NCBI GenBank assembly: GCA_049302575.1
Contig: JBAQMG010000118.1
Location: 1-13,563 of the forward strand
Source: JBAQMG01 sp049302575
Lineage (GTDB): Bacteria > Bacillota > Desulfitobacteriia > Desulfitobacteriales > Desulfitobacteriaceae
Length of the DNA: 13,563 bases
Reading direction: 5' to 3'
Both the position numbers and the translations under genes were made by a program. The notes under the pieces are model-generated. The model did not search any database. It was not told where the DNA came from and saw only the letters and a program-made list of their open reading frames with translations. Positions 6,759 through 13,563 of this stretch are shown here, piece by piece (within the stretch, counting starts at the first letter, position 1; every line of letters begins with the position of its first letter).

Positions 6759-8972
6759 CTATTCAACCATGCCTCCCCATTCCACAACTGTGAAGCCGTT
6801 TCTGGTGATCTTTTCGGTTGAACCTGGTTCCAAGACTTCTCCTTGGTTTTTCTCAGCAAAATAAAACCAAATTCTGGTGATGGACTCCGGTCGTGGTTCA
6901 ATAGTTATGGGCATAGCCTGATTGATCAAATAAGTTTCTTGGGGATAGGCCACATAGTCTTTAGCTTCGTCCAGCTTTTTCGTCCAAAATTCCATGAAAT
7001 CCGCTTTCTCCTGGCTGTTAAACCCGTAAAGATAGAGAATTTTCTCCAAATCAGCGGTTCTGTTGGCAGCTTGGACTAACCAGCCCACGTTTTTTTGAAA
7101 GTACCCTCGCTTGAGATTGGCTTCATAGAACAAATAGTCGAAATTCCCATTTATTTTGCCTGCCGGAGCTGCCTGAACGTGCCAGCCTTTACCGACCAAA
7201 TAGTCTGGAATGGAGGTGGTGACATTCTGAGGATTAGAGAAGACAACATCAACCCTGAGCGTCTTGGGCGGATAAAGGTAAATGTTAGGTTTCAGTACAG
7301 GGATACCCAAAGCAAATGGATCAGGGAGGGGGCGATTGGTGCTTCCTATTTTCGTGAAACCACTGTCCCTTGTTCCGGAGAATTCAGCCCCGTTCTTGGT
7401 GACCCAACTTTGCGGTTTCTGTCCACTGCCCTTGCTGGGTGCGCTTTGATTGGGTTTACTCAAGCCTAAGGAATCCTTGAGCTTGCTTTTGGCTGGATCA
7501 TTCTGATCATTTTTGCTATTATCCTTTAAGACAGCTGCTTTGTCTTTTAATCCCTTGACCGCTTCTTTAATATCCTTCCAGGGCTTTCCTTGCTTTTGCA
7601 TATTTTCGACAAGTTCCTTGAAATTCCCTAGTTTTTCAATATCGCTTTTCTTGTATGATTCCTGATCAGTGGCGTTTATGTAGTCCAAGTAGTCATAAAA
7701 AGCTTTACGGATATCACTAGTCCGTCCTGATTGGGTCCAACCGTCAAAAAAGCCCCGCGTACCCTTGGTCATATCGTCGATTTCTTTAATTAAGGTATCT
7801 GTTTCCATTTGTTTAACGGCGTCATTTCCTTTATTCATAATATCATCAAGGGTGTAATCTTTGGTGACATCAGAAAGCGGCCAGATTCGGTCTTTGAGCA
7901 TAATATTGGCCTTTTGACCTGACGCAAGTTTGATCAATTCTTCGGTGGTCAGGTTGGTCCAATCAGACTTTTTGCTGTTCTCCCAAGCCGTGAAAGCCTC
8001 CTGCATCGTATTATATTCTTCCCGCGTCATCATTGCTCCGCTGGGACCAGGAATAACATGACCCTTATCATCAAAGGCGACAAACTTACCGTCACCAGTC
8101 TGAAATATTTTAATATTCTTATCAAACTGTTGGAGCGGAGTTCTCTCCATGTCCAAGATATTATTCTTCTCCATGTCCTGTTGATAAATAGAACCACCCG
8201 TGACGTTAACGTTATTGGGTCCACCGTGTGCAAAGTTCCAGGCATTCTTAGCCGCCGTGTCGCCAAGACCGCACGCCTCGCCATAAGCCTGGATAACCTG
8301 ACCTACTATTTTCAGAGGAGTGGGCGATTCCCCTAAGGTCTCGCCTATTTCTTTCATGGCATCACCAGTAACCGCCAACGCTCCTAACAGGTTTTTCGCG
8401 GCCTCAGGCGCTTCCGGGTTTTTCTCTTTGGCTTCGTTATATTTGTTATAATAATCGTAAGCCTTTTGGGCTTTTCCTACATAGCTGCTCAACTTTTCCT
8501 CATAAAAGCCTGAACCCTTTTCGTACATATCTTTAGCTTTATCCCATTTGTCAGCTCCCACGGCTTCCTTCACAATCTCTTCCGCTTTAGCTTTGATTTT
8601 TTCTTCATTGTTTTCGTATTGTTTTCCCAACTCTTCTCTAGCCTTTTCTATGGCGGCCTCTTTTAATTTTTCGATCTTTTTAGCATCTTCAGCTTCTTGC
8701 TTCATCTTAACTTCGTAATTTTTCATCTCTTCCATCTGTTTTTTAGCGAGGGCCTGCTCGACAGCGTTAATCCTTTCCGGAGGATAATATTTGCCGTCTT
8801 GCTTTGCTTTAATAATAAAACGCATTTCCGCAGCCAGTTCCTGACCGGACATCTGCTGCAGATTAGAAAATAAAGGGGATTCCCCATAGGCGGCACCGCC
8901 CAACGATATCTTAGGAAACAAAAGAACCAAAATAACCAGCAATACACTTATTAGTTTCCCCAAAAGCTTCAT
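6759..8972 (-). CDS. exported protein with coiled-coil region and C-terminal 'KPNIYLYP' domain, unknown function
   Basis: A 737-residue protein beginning with a clear signal peptide (basic MKLLGK, hydrophobic 7-20, small residues GGAA near 25-28), so it should be exported. Residues 70-185 are strongly charged and helical (KMKQEAEDAKKIEKLKEAA...), likely a coiled coil. A middle region (about 195-480) has no motif I recognise, and a Ser/Pro/Lys-rich linker spans about 485-550. The last ~180 residues start with KPNIYLYP (561-568) and contain GWHVQAAP, YDYLFYE-like (FDYLFYEA, 611-618) and IWFYFAEK (701-708). This is a recurrent domain in exported Gram-positive proteins with no established activity, as far as I know. 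There is no LPXTG or lipobox, so retention must be by another route or the protein is released. SD AAGGGGG precedes the ATG. It is the last gene of a three-gene block; the PAS gene converges on it 18 bp away. Confidence 0.85.
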   Translation of the reverse strand: MKLLGKLISVLLVILVLLFPKISLGGAAYGESPLFSNLQQMSGQELAAEMRFIIKAKQDGKYYPPERINAVEQALAKKQMEEMKNYEVKMKQEAEDAKKIEKLKEAAIEKAREELGKQYENNEEKIKAKAEEIVKEAVGADKWDKAKDMYEKGSGFYEEKLSSYVGKAQKAYDYYNKYNEAKEKNPEAPEAAKNLLGALAVTGDAMKEIGETLGESPTPLKIVGQVIQAYGEACGLGDTAAKNAWNFAHGGPNNVNVTGGSIYQQDMEKNNILDMERTPLQQFDKNIKIFQTGDGKFVAFDDKGHVIPGPSGAMMTREEYNTMQEAFTAWENSKKSDWTNLTTEELIKLASGQKANIMLKDRIWPLSDVTKDYTLDDIMNKGNDAVKQMETDTLIKEIDDMTKGTRGFFDGWTQSGRTSDIRKAFYDYLDYINATDQESYKKSDIEKLGNFKELVENMQKQGKPWKDIKEAVKGLKDKAAVLKDNSKNDQNDPAKSKLKDSLGLSKPNQSAPSKGSGQKPQSWVTKNGAEFSGTRDSGFTKIGSTNRPLPDPFALGIPVLKPNIYLYPPKTLRVDVVFSNPQNVTTSIPDYLVGKGWHVQAAPAGKINGNFDYLFYEANLKRGYFQKNVGWLVQAANRTADLEKILYLYGFNSQEKADFMEFWTKKLDEAKDYVAYPQETYLINQAMPITIEPRPESITRIWFYFAEKNQGEVLEPGSTEKITRNGFTVVEWGGMVE

Positions 8973-9016
8973 CTTGACTTAACCCCCTTATGAATTCATT
9001 CGTAAGCCAATTATTA

Positions 9017-9856
9017 CTATGACTGATCGATCTCCTTGGTTAAGTCCCTAAGTCCTTGAGAAATCCGGCTTTTTTCATCGTCGGTTGAGGCTAAAGACAA
9101 GGCTTTTTGGTACTCATCCAAAGCCTCGCGATTAGAATGGGATTTGCGGTAAGCTGTTCCCAATTTGAAATGGGCATCCGTTAAATCCGGATTTTCCCTG
9201 ATTGCCAGGTTATAATAATGAATGGTTCGAATCAAATCCCCCGCTTCCGAGTAGCTGTCTCCCAATGCCACATAGGCTTCAGGATAATGAGGATTATACA
9301 GCAGGATCTTCCTTGCTTCAATTTGGGCATTTTTCCAATCCTTATTTTGCGTATAAAGCAGCACCTTGCCGTATCTGGCCTCTAAATCATAAGGTTTGGC
9401 CGTGAGGATTTCATCCAAGAGCCTTGCGGCTTCCTCATTGCGTTTTTGGGCCATGTCTTGGAAAGCCATTTCCCGTTTGGCATCAAAACTTGTTTCTGGA
9501 TATTTTTCGGACAAGGCCTTTAGAAGATCATAGGCTTTACTGAAGTTCTTCTGTGCGGCAAGGGTTTGAGCCTCTTTGATCTGTTCGGCGGCATAGATCT
9601 CCGGGGAAGCAAAAAGGGTGGTAGCACTGAAACAAAGTCCAGCGATAACAATAATCAGCATCGCTCTGGAGAAGAAGCCCGAAGCAAAGGACAGTTTAGA
9701 ATTTGCTATTTTACTTTTCAAAAAAGGAATGAACAGGCCCCAGAGAGCCAAGCATACTCCCAATAAAGAAACCATGATTTGAAGGGGATTAAACCCCTCA
9801 ATCAGGTAATCAATCAGAGAGCCGATCAGGATCACAAGTCCCAAAAATGGCAGCAT
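9017..9856 (-). CDS. membrane-anchored TPR protein, unknown function
   Basis: A 279-residue protein with three hydrophobic segments (about 2-20, 26-46, 63-84) followed by a soluble part made of tetratricopeptide helices. Repeats are visible at about 90-120 (AQKNFSKAYDLLKALSEKYP), 157-190, 193-223 (AYVALGDSYSEAGDLIRTIHYY) and 226-258 (AHFKLGTAYRKSHSNREALDEY). TPRs serve as protein-binding scaffolds. With the N-terminus inside, three helices would place the TPR part outside the cell, but the third segment could be a signal-anchor (ending LFASPEIYAA) and the topology is uncertain. A strong SD (AAGGAGGG) stands 6 nt before the ATG. The gene begins 14 bp after the stop of the larger TPR gene and is 44 bp from the exported 'KPNIYLYP' gene, so the three are probably made together. 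Confidence 0.85.
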   Translation of the reverse strand: MLPFLGLVILIGSLIDYLIEGFNPLQIMVSLLGVCLALWGLFIPFLKSKIANSKLSFASGFFSRAMLIIVIAGLCFSATTLFASPEIYAAEQIKEAQTLAAQKNFSKAYDLLKALSEKYPETSFDAKREMAFQDMAQKRNEEAARLLDEILTAKPYDLEARYGKVLLYTQNKDWKNAQIEARKILLYNPHYPEAYVALGDSYSEAGDLIRTIHYYNLAIRENPDLTDAHFKLGTAYRKSHSNREALDEYQKALSLASTDDEKSRISQGLRDLTKEIDQS

Positions 9857-9870
9857 TTCCGTCCCTCCTT

Positions 9871-12351
9871 TTATTTATTCGGCTGGCTTTGCAGCTTGTT
9901 CTTAATTTCTTCAATCTGAAGTTTGGCATGGATGGAGACCCCAAAGTGATCAAAATTATGATCTTCAGCCGGCATACAGAGTAATGCCTTCTGAAAAGCT
10001 CCCAGGGCATCCTCGTAACGCCCAAGGTTTTTATAGACATGACCTAGGGAAAACCAGGTATACGGATCTTCCGGGAAGATCGCTAGAGCCTTGTTATATT
10101 CAACAACGGCCAGCGGATAGTTTTCCTGGATTTTTTTCAGGTAGGCCTGCTCAAAGTACACGCTGCCCAATATGAAATGAGGCTTGGAAAGCTGGGGATT
10201 CAACTGAATGGTTTGTTCGAGATATGTTTTGCTTTTGTCATAATCTTTAACTGACCAGTAATATGTTCCCCAAATGTAGCTGTAGGCAAAGGTATCTGTA
10301 TCCTTAACCCCTTCCAGGGCATTTTTCCCCTCCTCATAGGTTAAAAAATCCTTATATTTCAAACTGTACAGATAGTAGAAATCATCGTAGTCGGCAAACA
10401 GCGTCTCTTGGTCGGCAATCAGTGACGTAAACTTACCAAAATCCTGCAGGGAATTGCCAAAATCTTTTTTCTTTAAATCAAGAATGGCTCTGCAGTAAAA
10501 GGCAAACCAGCTGTCGTTAGTTTGCTGAATTATTTTATTGAGAATTCCTTCCGCTTTCTGATCGGTTTCATTGAAAGTATAACTGCTGTTTTTGCTCATG
10601 ATGCTATAGGCGTATTGCTCGGCTACTTCAGAATCCGAAGAATTTTGCAGATAGGCTTGTTCAAGGGCAGTTTCCATTATTTGTTTGTTCCCCGATTTAG
10701 TCGCCACTTGAGTTTTGAGATCCAACACCCACTTTTCATTGGGGTACTTCTGACTTATTTTTTCCACGGCTTTGATAGCGTCCGTATATTGTTTGTTATC
10801 TTGCATCATTTCTAAGTCAACCATTGCTGTCAGGTAATTCACCACAAAATCGTCAGGTAATTTATTATAGAGTGCTTTCAGTTCTTCAGCAGCCTCTGGA
10901 TAAAGCTTGTTTTCGTAATAGTAATAAGCTAACAGGGGGAAATTCTGATAGCTGGCTGAGCTTTTTGCGGCAATTTTCTGCGCTAGGTTTTGCAGTTCAC
11001 CCAAACTCTTATCCTCCAAGGAACTATAGAAATAGAATTGGCGTCCATTGATAATAGCTTCAGTCAAACTCTGCAGCTTAATTTGATCTTTGGCTGTTGG
11101 GTACTGTTTTAAAAGCTCCAGTTTGGAATTCGGAAATTCCGGCGCAAAATTGGCAGCCATCTCCAAGGAACTAACTGCCGAAGCGGGTTGTTTAATCAGG
11201 TTATCACGTAAGGCATCAATGTAGTAGACAAGCCCAATTCCAGGGGAAACTACCAATGCTTCTTTCAAGGTAGCCTCAAATTCCTGATTTAACTTGTTCT
11301 TTTCAGCATCCGAATAGGATTTGTCCTTTGACGCCGAAAGGAGCTTTAAATAGGACTGGGCGGTTTGGGAAAGGTAATAACTTCTTTTGTAATAATAGGA
11401 GCTTAAATCCAATTTGTTCGCGGCCTTCAGATTTTCCGCCGTGCTGAATTCAGCATCAATCGATTTCAAGAGATAATCGGCAAACGAACCCCCGGATGGA
11501 ATATTTAGGAATACCCCTAAAACAACCGCTATGCCAAGGACTACAAGGGAAAAATAGCCGCCTTTTTTTTCGAGCAGACTGTTGAATATTTCCGGCTTCT
11601 CAGCCAGTCGTTTCACAGCCAGGCCAATTAAGATGATCAGAGCAAATCCGACCCAAGCCGATAACAAAGCACTTTCCACGAAATACGCCAGAAAAGCTGA
11701 AACTGCTATCCTGCTCATAGCTATCTGAGACGCATAAGCCAGAAGTAGGGTCAGAGCACCGCTAATAACCGTGCCTAACAAAAGCAATCCAAACAAGGCC
11801 GGCCTTCGGAACGGTAAACTCAAAGCTTTTAGCCAAGCAGGAAATGCTTTAAGCAGGGACTGGTTAAGCAGAACCGTGAGCAGGCTGGAAAGAAACAGCG
11901 AGACAGAGAGGATAACAAGAATAAGCCCGGCAAGTAGATACAATGCCAGACCAGGGACGCTACGTGCTAAAGAAAAAGACTGTCCGACAAAGATCGGGTA
12001 GACAACCGGATAAATATATTTAGTCAAGACTGTAAAAAGACCGAGAATAAGCGCCCAGAAGCTTGCCACTGACAGACCAGTTGATAAATTCAGCTTCAGG
12101 TCTTTTTCTTCCTGCCCCTCAAAGGCTTGAACCATATAAAAGTGCAAAAAGTAAAAGCTCACACAACTCAAGAAAGCGCAAACAAGCTTAAGAAACATCG
12201 AAGCCCAAAACGACAGCATAGTGAAAGTTTTAATAATTAGAACTGCAGAGACTAAATCCGGAACAAAAAGAAAGAAGAACGTTAGAAAAGCAAATAATCG
12301 GACTGATTTTGAATAAATTGTGTTTATGGTTATCTTTCTGAAATGAAACAA
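9871..12351 (-). CDS. large polytopic membrane protein with long C-terminal TPR array, unknown function
   Basis: An 826-residue protein. The first ~285 residues hold about seven hydrophobic segments (roughly 18-40, 48-72, 92-110, 133-165, 183-205, 215-245, 266-284). The remainder is a helical repeat domain (about 290-826). Degenerate repeats occupy the middle, and canonical TPRs lie near the end, for example SKPHFILGSVYFEQAYL, and TWFSLGHVYKNLGRYEDAL followed by GAFQKAL. No catalytic motif is visible. The start is TTG, fixed by GGGGAGG 7 nt upstream; there is no nearby ATG alternative before the first membrane helix. It is the first gene of the three-gene block. The intergenic region has only a weak -10-like TATAAA (about 12389-12394, minus strand) without a clear -35, so part of its transcription may be read-through from the zinc-ribbon gene. 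The membrane/TPR design suggests a scaffold for assembling or moving partners at the envelope; this is inference. Confidence 0.85.
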   Translation of the reverse strand: MFHFRKITINTIYSKSVRLFAFLTFFFLFVPDLVSAVLIIKTFTMLSFWASMFLKLVCAFLSCVSFYFLHFYMVQAFEGQEEKDLKLNLSTGLSVASFWALILGLFTVLTKYIYPVVYPIFVGQSFSLARSVPGLALYLLAGLILVILSVSLFLSSLLTVLLNQSLLKAFPAWLKALSLPFRRPALFGLLLLGTVISGALTLLLAYASQIAMSRIAVSAFLAYFVESALLSAWVGFALIILIGLAVKRLAEKPEIFNSLLEKKGGYFSLVVLGIAVVLGVFLNIPSGGSFADYLLKSIDAEFSTAENLKAANKLDLSSYYYKRSYYLSQTAQSYLKLLSASKDKSYSDAEKNKLNQEFEATLKEALVVSPGIGLVYYIDALRDNLIKQPASAVSSLEMAANFAPEFPNSKLELLKQYPTAKDQIKLQSLTEAIINGRQFYFYSSLEDKSLGELQNLAQKIAAKSSASYQNFPLLAYYYYENKLYPEAAEELKALYNKLPDDFVVNYLTAMVDLEMMQDNKQYTDAIKAVEKISQKYPNEKWVLDLKTQVATKSGNKQIMETALEQAYLQNSSDSEVAEQYAYSIMSKNSSYTFNETDQKAEGILNKIIQQTNDSWFAFYCRAILDLKKKDFGNSLQDFGKFTSLIADQETLFADYDDFYYLYSLKYKDFLTYEEGKNALEGVKDTDTFAYSYIWGTYYWSVKDYDKSKTYLEQTIQLNPQLSKPHFILGSVYFEQAYLKKIQENYPLAVVEYNKALAIFPEDPYTWFSLGHVYKNLGRYEDALGAFQKALLCMPAEDHNFDHFGVSIHAKLQIEEIKNKLQSQPNK

Positions 12352-12358
12352 GGCCTTA

Positions 12359-12365
12359 CCTCCCC
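12359..12365 (-). promoter_or_regulatory. strong SD fixing the TTG start of the 826-residue protein
   Basis: GGGGAGG on the minus strand, 7 nt before the TTG at 12351. It supports a non-ATG start that a start-codon-only search could miss. Confidence 0.75.
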
Positions 12366-12409
12366 ATTAAGCTTAATTGCTTTCTTAATTTATATGATTG
12401 AAGGTATAA

Positions 12410-12444
12410 GAAAACTCCCCCTTATGTATGAAAGCAAGAGGGAG
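12410..12444 (-). terminator. probable intrinsic terminator of the zinc-ribbon gene
   Basis: On the minus strand CTCCCTCTT (12444-12436) pairs with AAGGGGGAG (12423-12415) over 9 bp, with one G-T wobble and a 12-nt loop. It is followed by a short T-run (TTTTC, 12414-12410). It starts 23 bp past the stop of the zinc-ribbon gene. The T-run is short, so termination may be partial and allow read-through into the TPR operon. Confidence 0.6.
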
Positions 12445-12466
12445 AATTAATGTCATTTCTCTGATG

Positions 12467-12943
12467 CTACATTTTAGTACCGCATGAAGTGCAAAAAGCA
12501 GCATCCGAAACAACCTGAACAGAACATTCAGGACAAACCTTCGTTTCTTCTACTGGTGTTGTTTCTTCTGTGCTTTGCTTCGATCCGCACGTAGGACAAA
12601 ATGTAATATCAAGCGCTAGCTCATTCCCACAAGACTGGCACACTTTAATACTTCTTATTTCCAAAATCTTTTGTTTAATTATAGCTATATTACTCTGTAT
12701 TTCTTCTATCTTCTTGCAGTGATGTAAAAGATCAGGGTCAACTACCTCCTCAACCTGGAACTTCTGATAACAAAGACTCCCTATTTTTGTAAATATTACT
12801 TTAATCTTTTCTTCTTCGTCCGAAATAGCATGATTGAGCTTTGTGATCTCAAACAATTCTCCGGATTTTTTCGCAGCACTGACAGCTTCGTCTCCGACGG
12901 ACTTAGCGATTTTCGATATTTTATCAAACAGAGCCATTCGCAT
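12467..12943 (-). CDS. double zinc-ribbon protein with helical N-terminal region
   Basis: A 158-residue soluble protein. Residues 1-98 are predicted helical and charged (ALFDKISKIAKSVGDEAVSAAKK... EEKIKVIFTKIGSLCYQKF...), possibly a coiled coil. Two zinc ribbons follow, each with paired CxxC knuckles: C102/C105 with C116/C119, and C137/C140 with C151/C154. The family (short helical part plus zinc ribbons) is common in Clostridia, and its function is not established as far as I know. AAAGGAG lies 4 nt before the ATG at 12943 and 10 nt before the in-frame ATG at 12937 (MALFDK...). The latter gives a more usual N-terminus, so either may be used. It has its own promoter and a probable terminator, and lies just upstream of the TPR operon in the same direction; a functional link is possible but unproven. 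Confidence 0.85.
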   Translation of the reverse strand: MRMALFDKISKIAKSVGDEAVSAAKKSGELFEITKLNHAISDEEEKIKVIFTKIGSLCYQKFQVEEVVDPDLLHHCKKIEEIQSNIAIIKQKILEIRSIKVCQSCGNELALDITFCPTCGSKQSTEETTPVEETKVCPECSVQVVSDAAFCTSCGTKM

Positions 12944-12966
12944 TCAACTCCTTTATTTCAGATTCA

Positions 12967-12983
12967 TGTAGAACTTTCCTACA
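12967..12983. promoter_or_regulatory. near-palindrome at the zinc-ribbon gene start site (possible operator)
   Basis: Read on the minus strand, TGTAGGAAAGTTCTACA is a 17-bp near-palindrome (TGTAG...CTACA arms extended by a G-T and an A-T pair). It covers the expected transcription start just downstream of the -10. This is a typical operator position, but no matching regulator is seen in the window. Confidence 0.3.
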
Positions 12984-13012
12984 ATATATCATTTAATTAA
13001 ATATTGTGTCAA
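12983..13012 (-). promoter_or_regulatory. sigma-A type promoter of the zinc-ribbon gene
   Basis: On the minus strand a perfect TTGACA (13012-13007) and TATATT (12988-12983) are separated by 18 bp. The spacer contains a perfect 12-bp palindrome, ATTTAATTAAAT (12991-13002), which may simply reflect AT-richness. The leader is about 30 nt. Confidence 0.7.
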
Positions 13013-13062
13013 TAACTATTGAAAACGCCCGATCAATAAGTGTGAATGATAATATAAAGGTG

Positions 13063-13104
13063 TACCACTTCAGATCCTTTTGACATTGAATTAGTTTACC
13101 ACCT
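13063..13104 (+). repeat. repeated TACCAC motifs, likely IS21 multiple terminal repeats
   Basis: TACCACTT (13063-13070) and TACCACCT (13097-13104) recur 34 bp apart between the proposed left end and the transposase gene. A third TACCACT occurs at 13524-13530, after the broken gene. Multiple spaced copies of a terminal motif are characteristic of IS21-family ends, where they serve as transposase binding sites. Confidence 0.4.
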
Positions 13105-13109
13105 AACAT
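13080..13109 (+). promoter_or_regulatory. promoter of the istA-like gene
   Basis: TTGACA (13080-13085) and TAACAT (13104-13109) are separated by 18 bp. Transcription would start around 13116, at the base of the hairpin described next. Confidence 0.55.
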
Positions 13110-13114
13110 AAAAA

Positions 13115-13148
13115 TCCTTGTAAAATATTATCGAATATTTTACAAGGA
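13115..13148 (+). promoter_or_regulatory. perfect 15-bp hairpin sequestering the istA ribosome binding site
   Basis: The arms 13115-13129 and 13134-13148 are perfectly complementary around a 4-nt loop (ATCG). The right arm contains the first five bases of the SD AAGGAGG (13144-13150). In RNA this would mask the site for transposase translation. Insertion sequences are known to use such structures to silence read-through transcripts. Because the predicted start site falls at the base of the left arm, the element's own transcript might also carry most of the stem. Confidence 0.75.
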
Positions 13149-13159
13149 GGAATGAAAGG

Positions 13160-13511
13160 GTGATCATTGAAGTGGACATGTATTCATCAATTCGAACCCG
13201 ATTATTTAGAAGGTGAATCCCTAAGATCAATTGCTAGATGCTTAAAGATTTCAAGACCTACAGTAAAAAAGTACTGTGAAGGGGCCACTCATCCAGAAGT
13301 ACGGAAAACATATCAGCGAGAGCCCGACATAATTACACATGACATCAATTCCTTTATCAATAACTGCTTTAAACAGGATGAGGTTGAAAATTTAAGAAAA
13401 CAAAAACATACGGCTAAGAAGATCTTTGACCGTTTAGTGTCTGTGAAACATTTCGCTGGATCATATTCCTCGATTCGTAGGGCAGTTAGGAGACCAATGT
13501 CGTCAATCTAA
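13160..13511 (+). pseudogene. istA: IS21-family transposase IstA, N-terminal fragment, frameshifted and truncated
   Basis: IstA is the DDE transposase of IS21 elements. A strong SD (AAGGAGG, 13144-13150) stands 9 nt before GTG 13160, which opens a frame reading VIIEVDMYSSIRTR, typical for the start of IstA. That frame soon hits a stop (TGA, 13214-13216). The following HTH region (YLEGESLRSIARCLKISRPT) is in another frame that continues to 13511. One extra base at about 13202 explains the switch. Further on, 'TAKKIFDRLVS' and 'GSYSSIRRAVR' match IstA before the catalytic domain, after which the frame ends at TAA without any DDE residues or IstB gene. A TTG at 13167 could start a 114-residue product in the second frame, but its SD spacing is poor. 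It is not expected to transpose. Confidence 0.8.
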
Positions 13512-13563
13512 GTAACCATAAAATACCACTCTGTATCGAATCGAAAATAATTTTAATTTAATA

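Larger units (their letters stand above)
13041..13511 (+). mobile_element. IS21-family element fragment (left end plus broken istA)
   Basis: The fragment combines an IstA-like N-terminus, an upstream promoter, and repeated TACCAC motifs before the gene. The left boundary is proposed at TGTG (13041) because IS21 elements begin with TG and carry several internal copies of their end repeat; this boundary is inferred. No right end or istB gene is visible before the window closes at 13563, so it is either a remnant or an element truncated early in istA. Confidence 0.5.

Noticed and set aside
6843..7469. Two rightward frames (78 and 124 codons) antisense to the exported 737-residue protein
   Set aside because: The minus-strand frame is continuous for 737 codons with a signal peptide and a recognisable C-terminal domain; the plus-strand frames are mirror artefacts without SDs.
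12389..12417. Full promoter for the TPR operon
   Set aside because: Only a -10-like TATAAA is visible; the hexamers 17-18 bp upstream do not resemble a -35, so no promoter feature was listed.

Overview
The window looks like chromosome of a low-GC Bacillota, most likely a member of the Clostridia (Desulfosporosinus/Desulfitobacterium-like is my guess from protein style, not proven). The support is purine-rich Shine-Dalgarno (SD) sequences, several TTG starts with good SDs, sigma-A style promoters, and two ABC-F proteins that closely resemble Bacillus subtilis YfmM and YfmR. An ordinary chromosomal core is bracketed by mobile-element debris.

Left edge (1-1041): a leftward tyrosine recombinase has lost its C-terminus. 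Its reading frame runs into foreign sequence inside the second catalytic motif, next to a perfect 19-bp inverted repeat and what may be the tail of a rightward transposase. A small leftward two-helix membrane protein of unknown role follows (1169-1456).

Centre (1560-6740): a YfmM-like ABC-F ATPase (rightward) and a YfmR/Uup-like ABC-F ATPase (leftward) face each other tail to tail with a 4-bp gap. Both families act on the translating ribosome. The YfmR-like gene shares a 187-bp divergent promoter region with an AlkD-type DNA alkylation repair glycosylase. Downstream of alkD lies a stand-alone PAS sensor with a cysteine cluster and a C-terminal four-cysteine module.

Right-centre (12943 to 6759, all leftward): a double zinc-ribbon protein with its own promoter and a probable terminator. 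It is followed by a tightly spaced three-gene block: an 826-residue membrane/TPR protein, a 279-residue membrane/TPR protein, and a 737-residue exported protein ending in a 'KPNIYLYP' domain. Spacing (14 and 44 bp) and shared orientation suggest one envelope-associated operon of unknown function. This is the best candidate in the window for an undescribed system.

Right edge (13041-13511): the left part of an IS21-family element. It has repeated TACCAC motifs, a promoter, a perfect 15-bp hairpin burying the transposase SD, and an istA-like gene that is both frameshifted near its start and cut short.

No tRNA, rRNA, CRISPR array or replication origin was seen. No gene-free stretch exceeds 300 bp.
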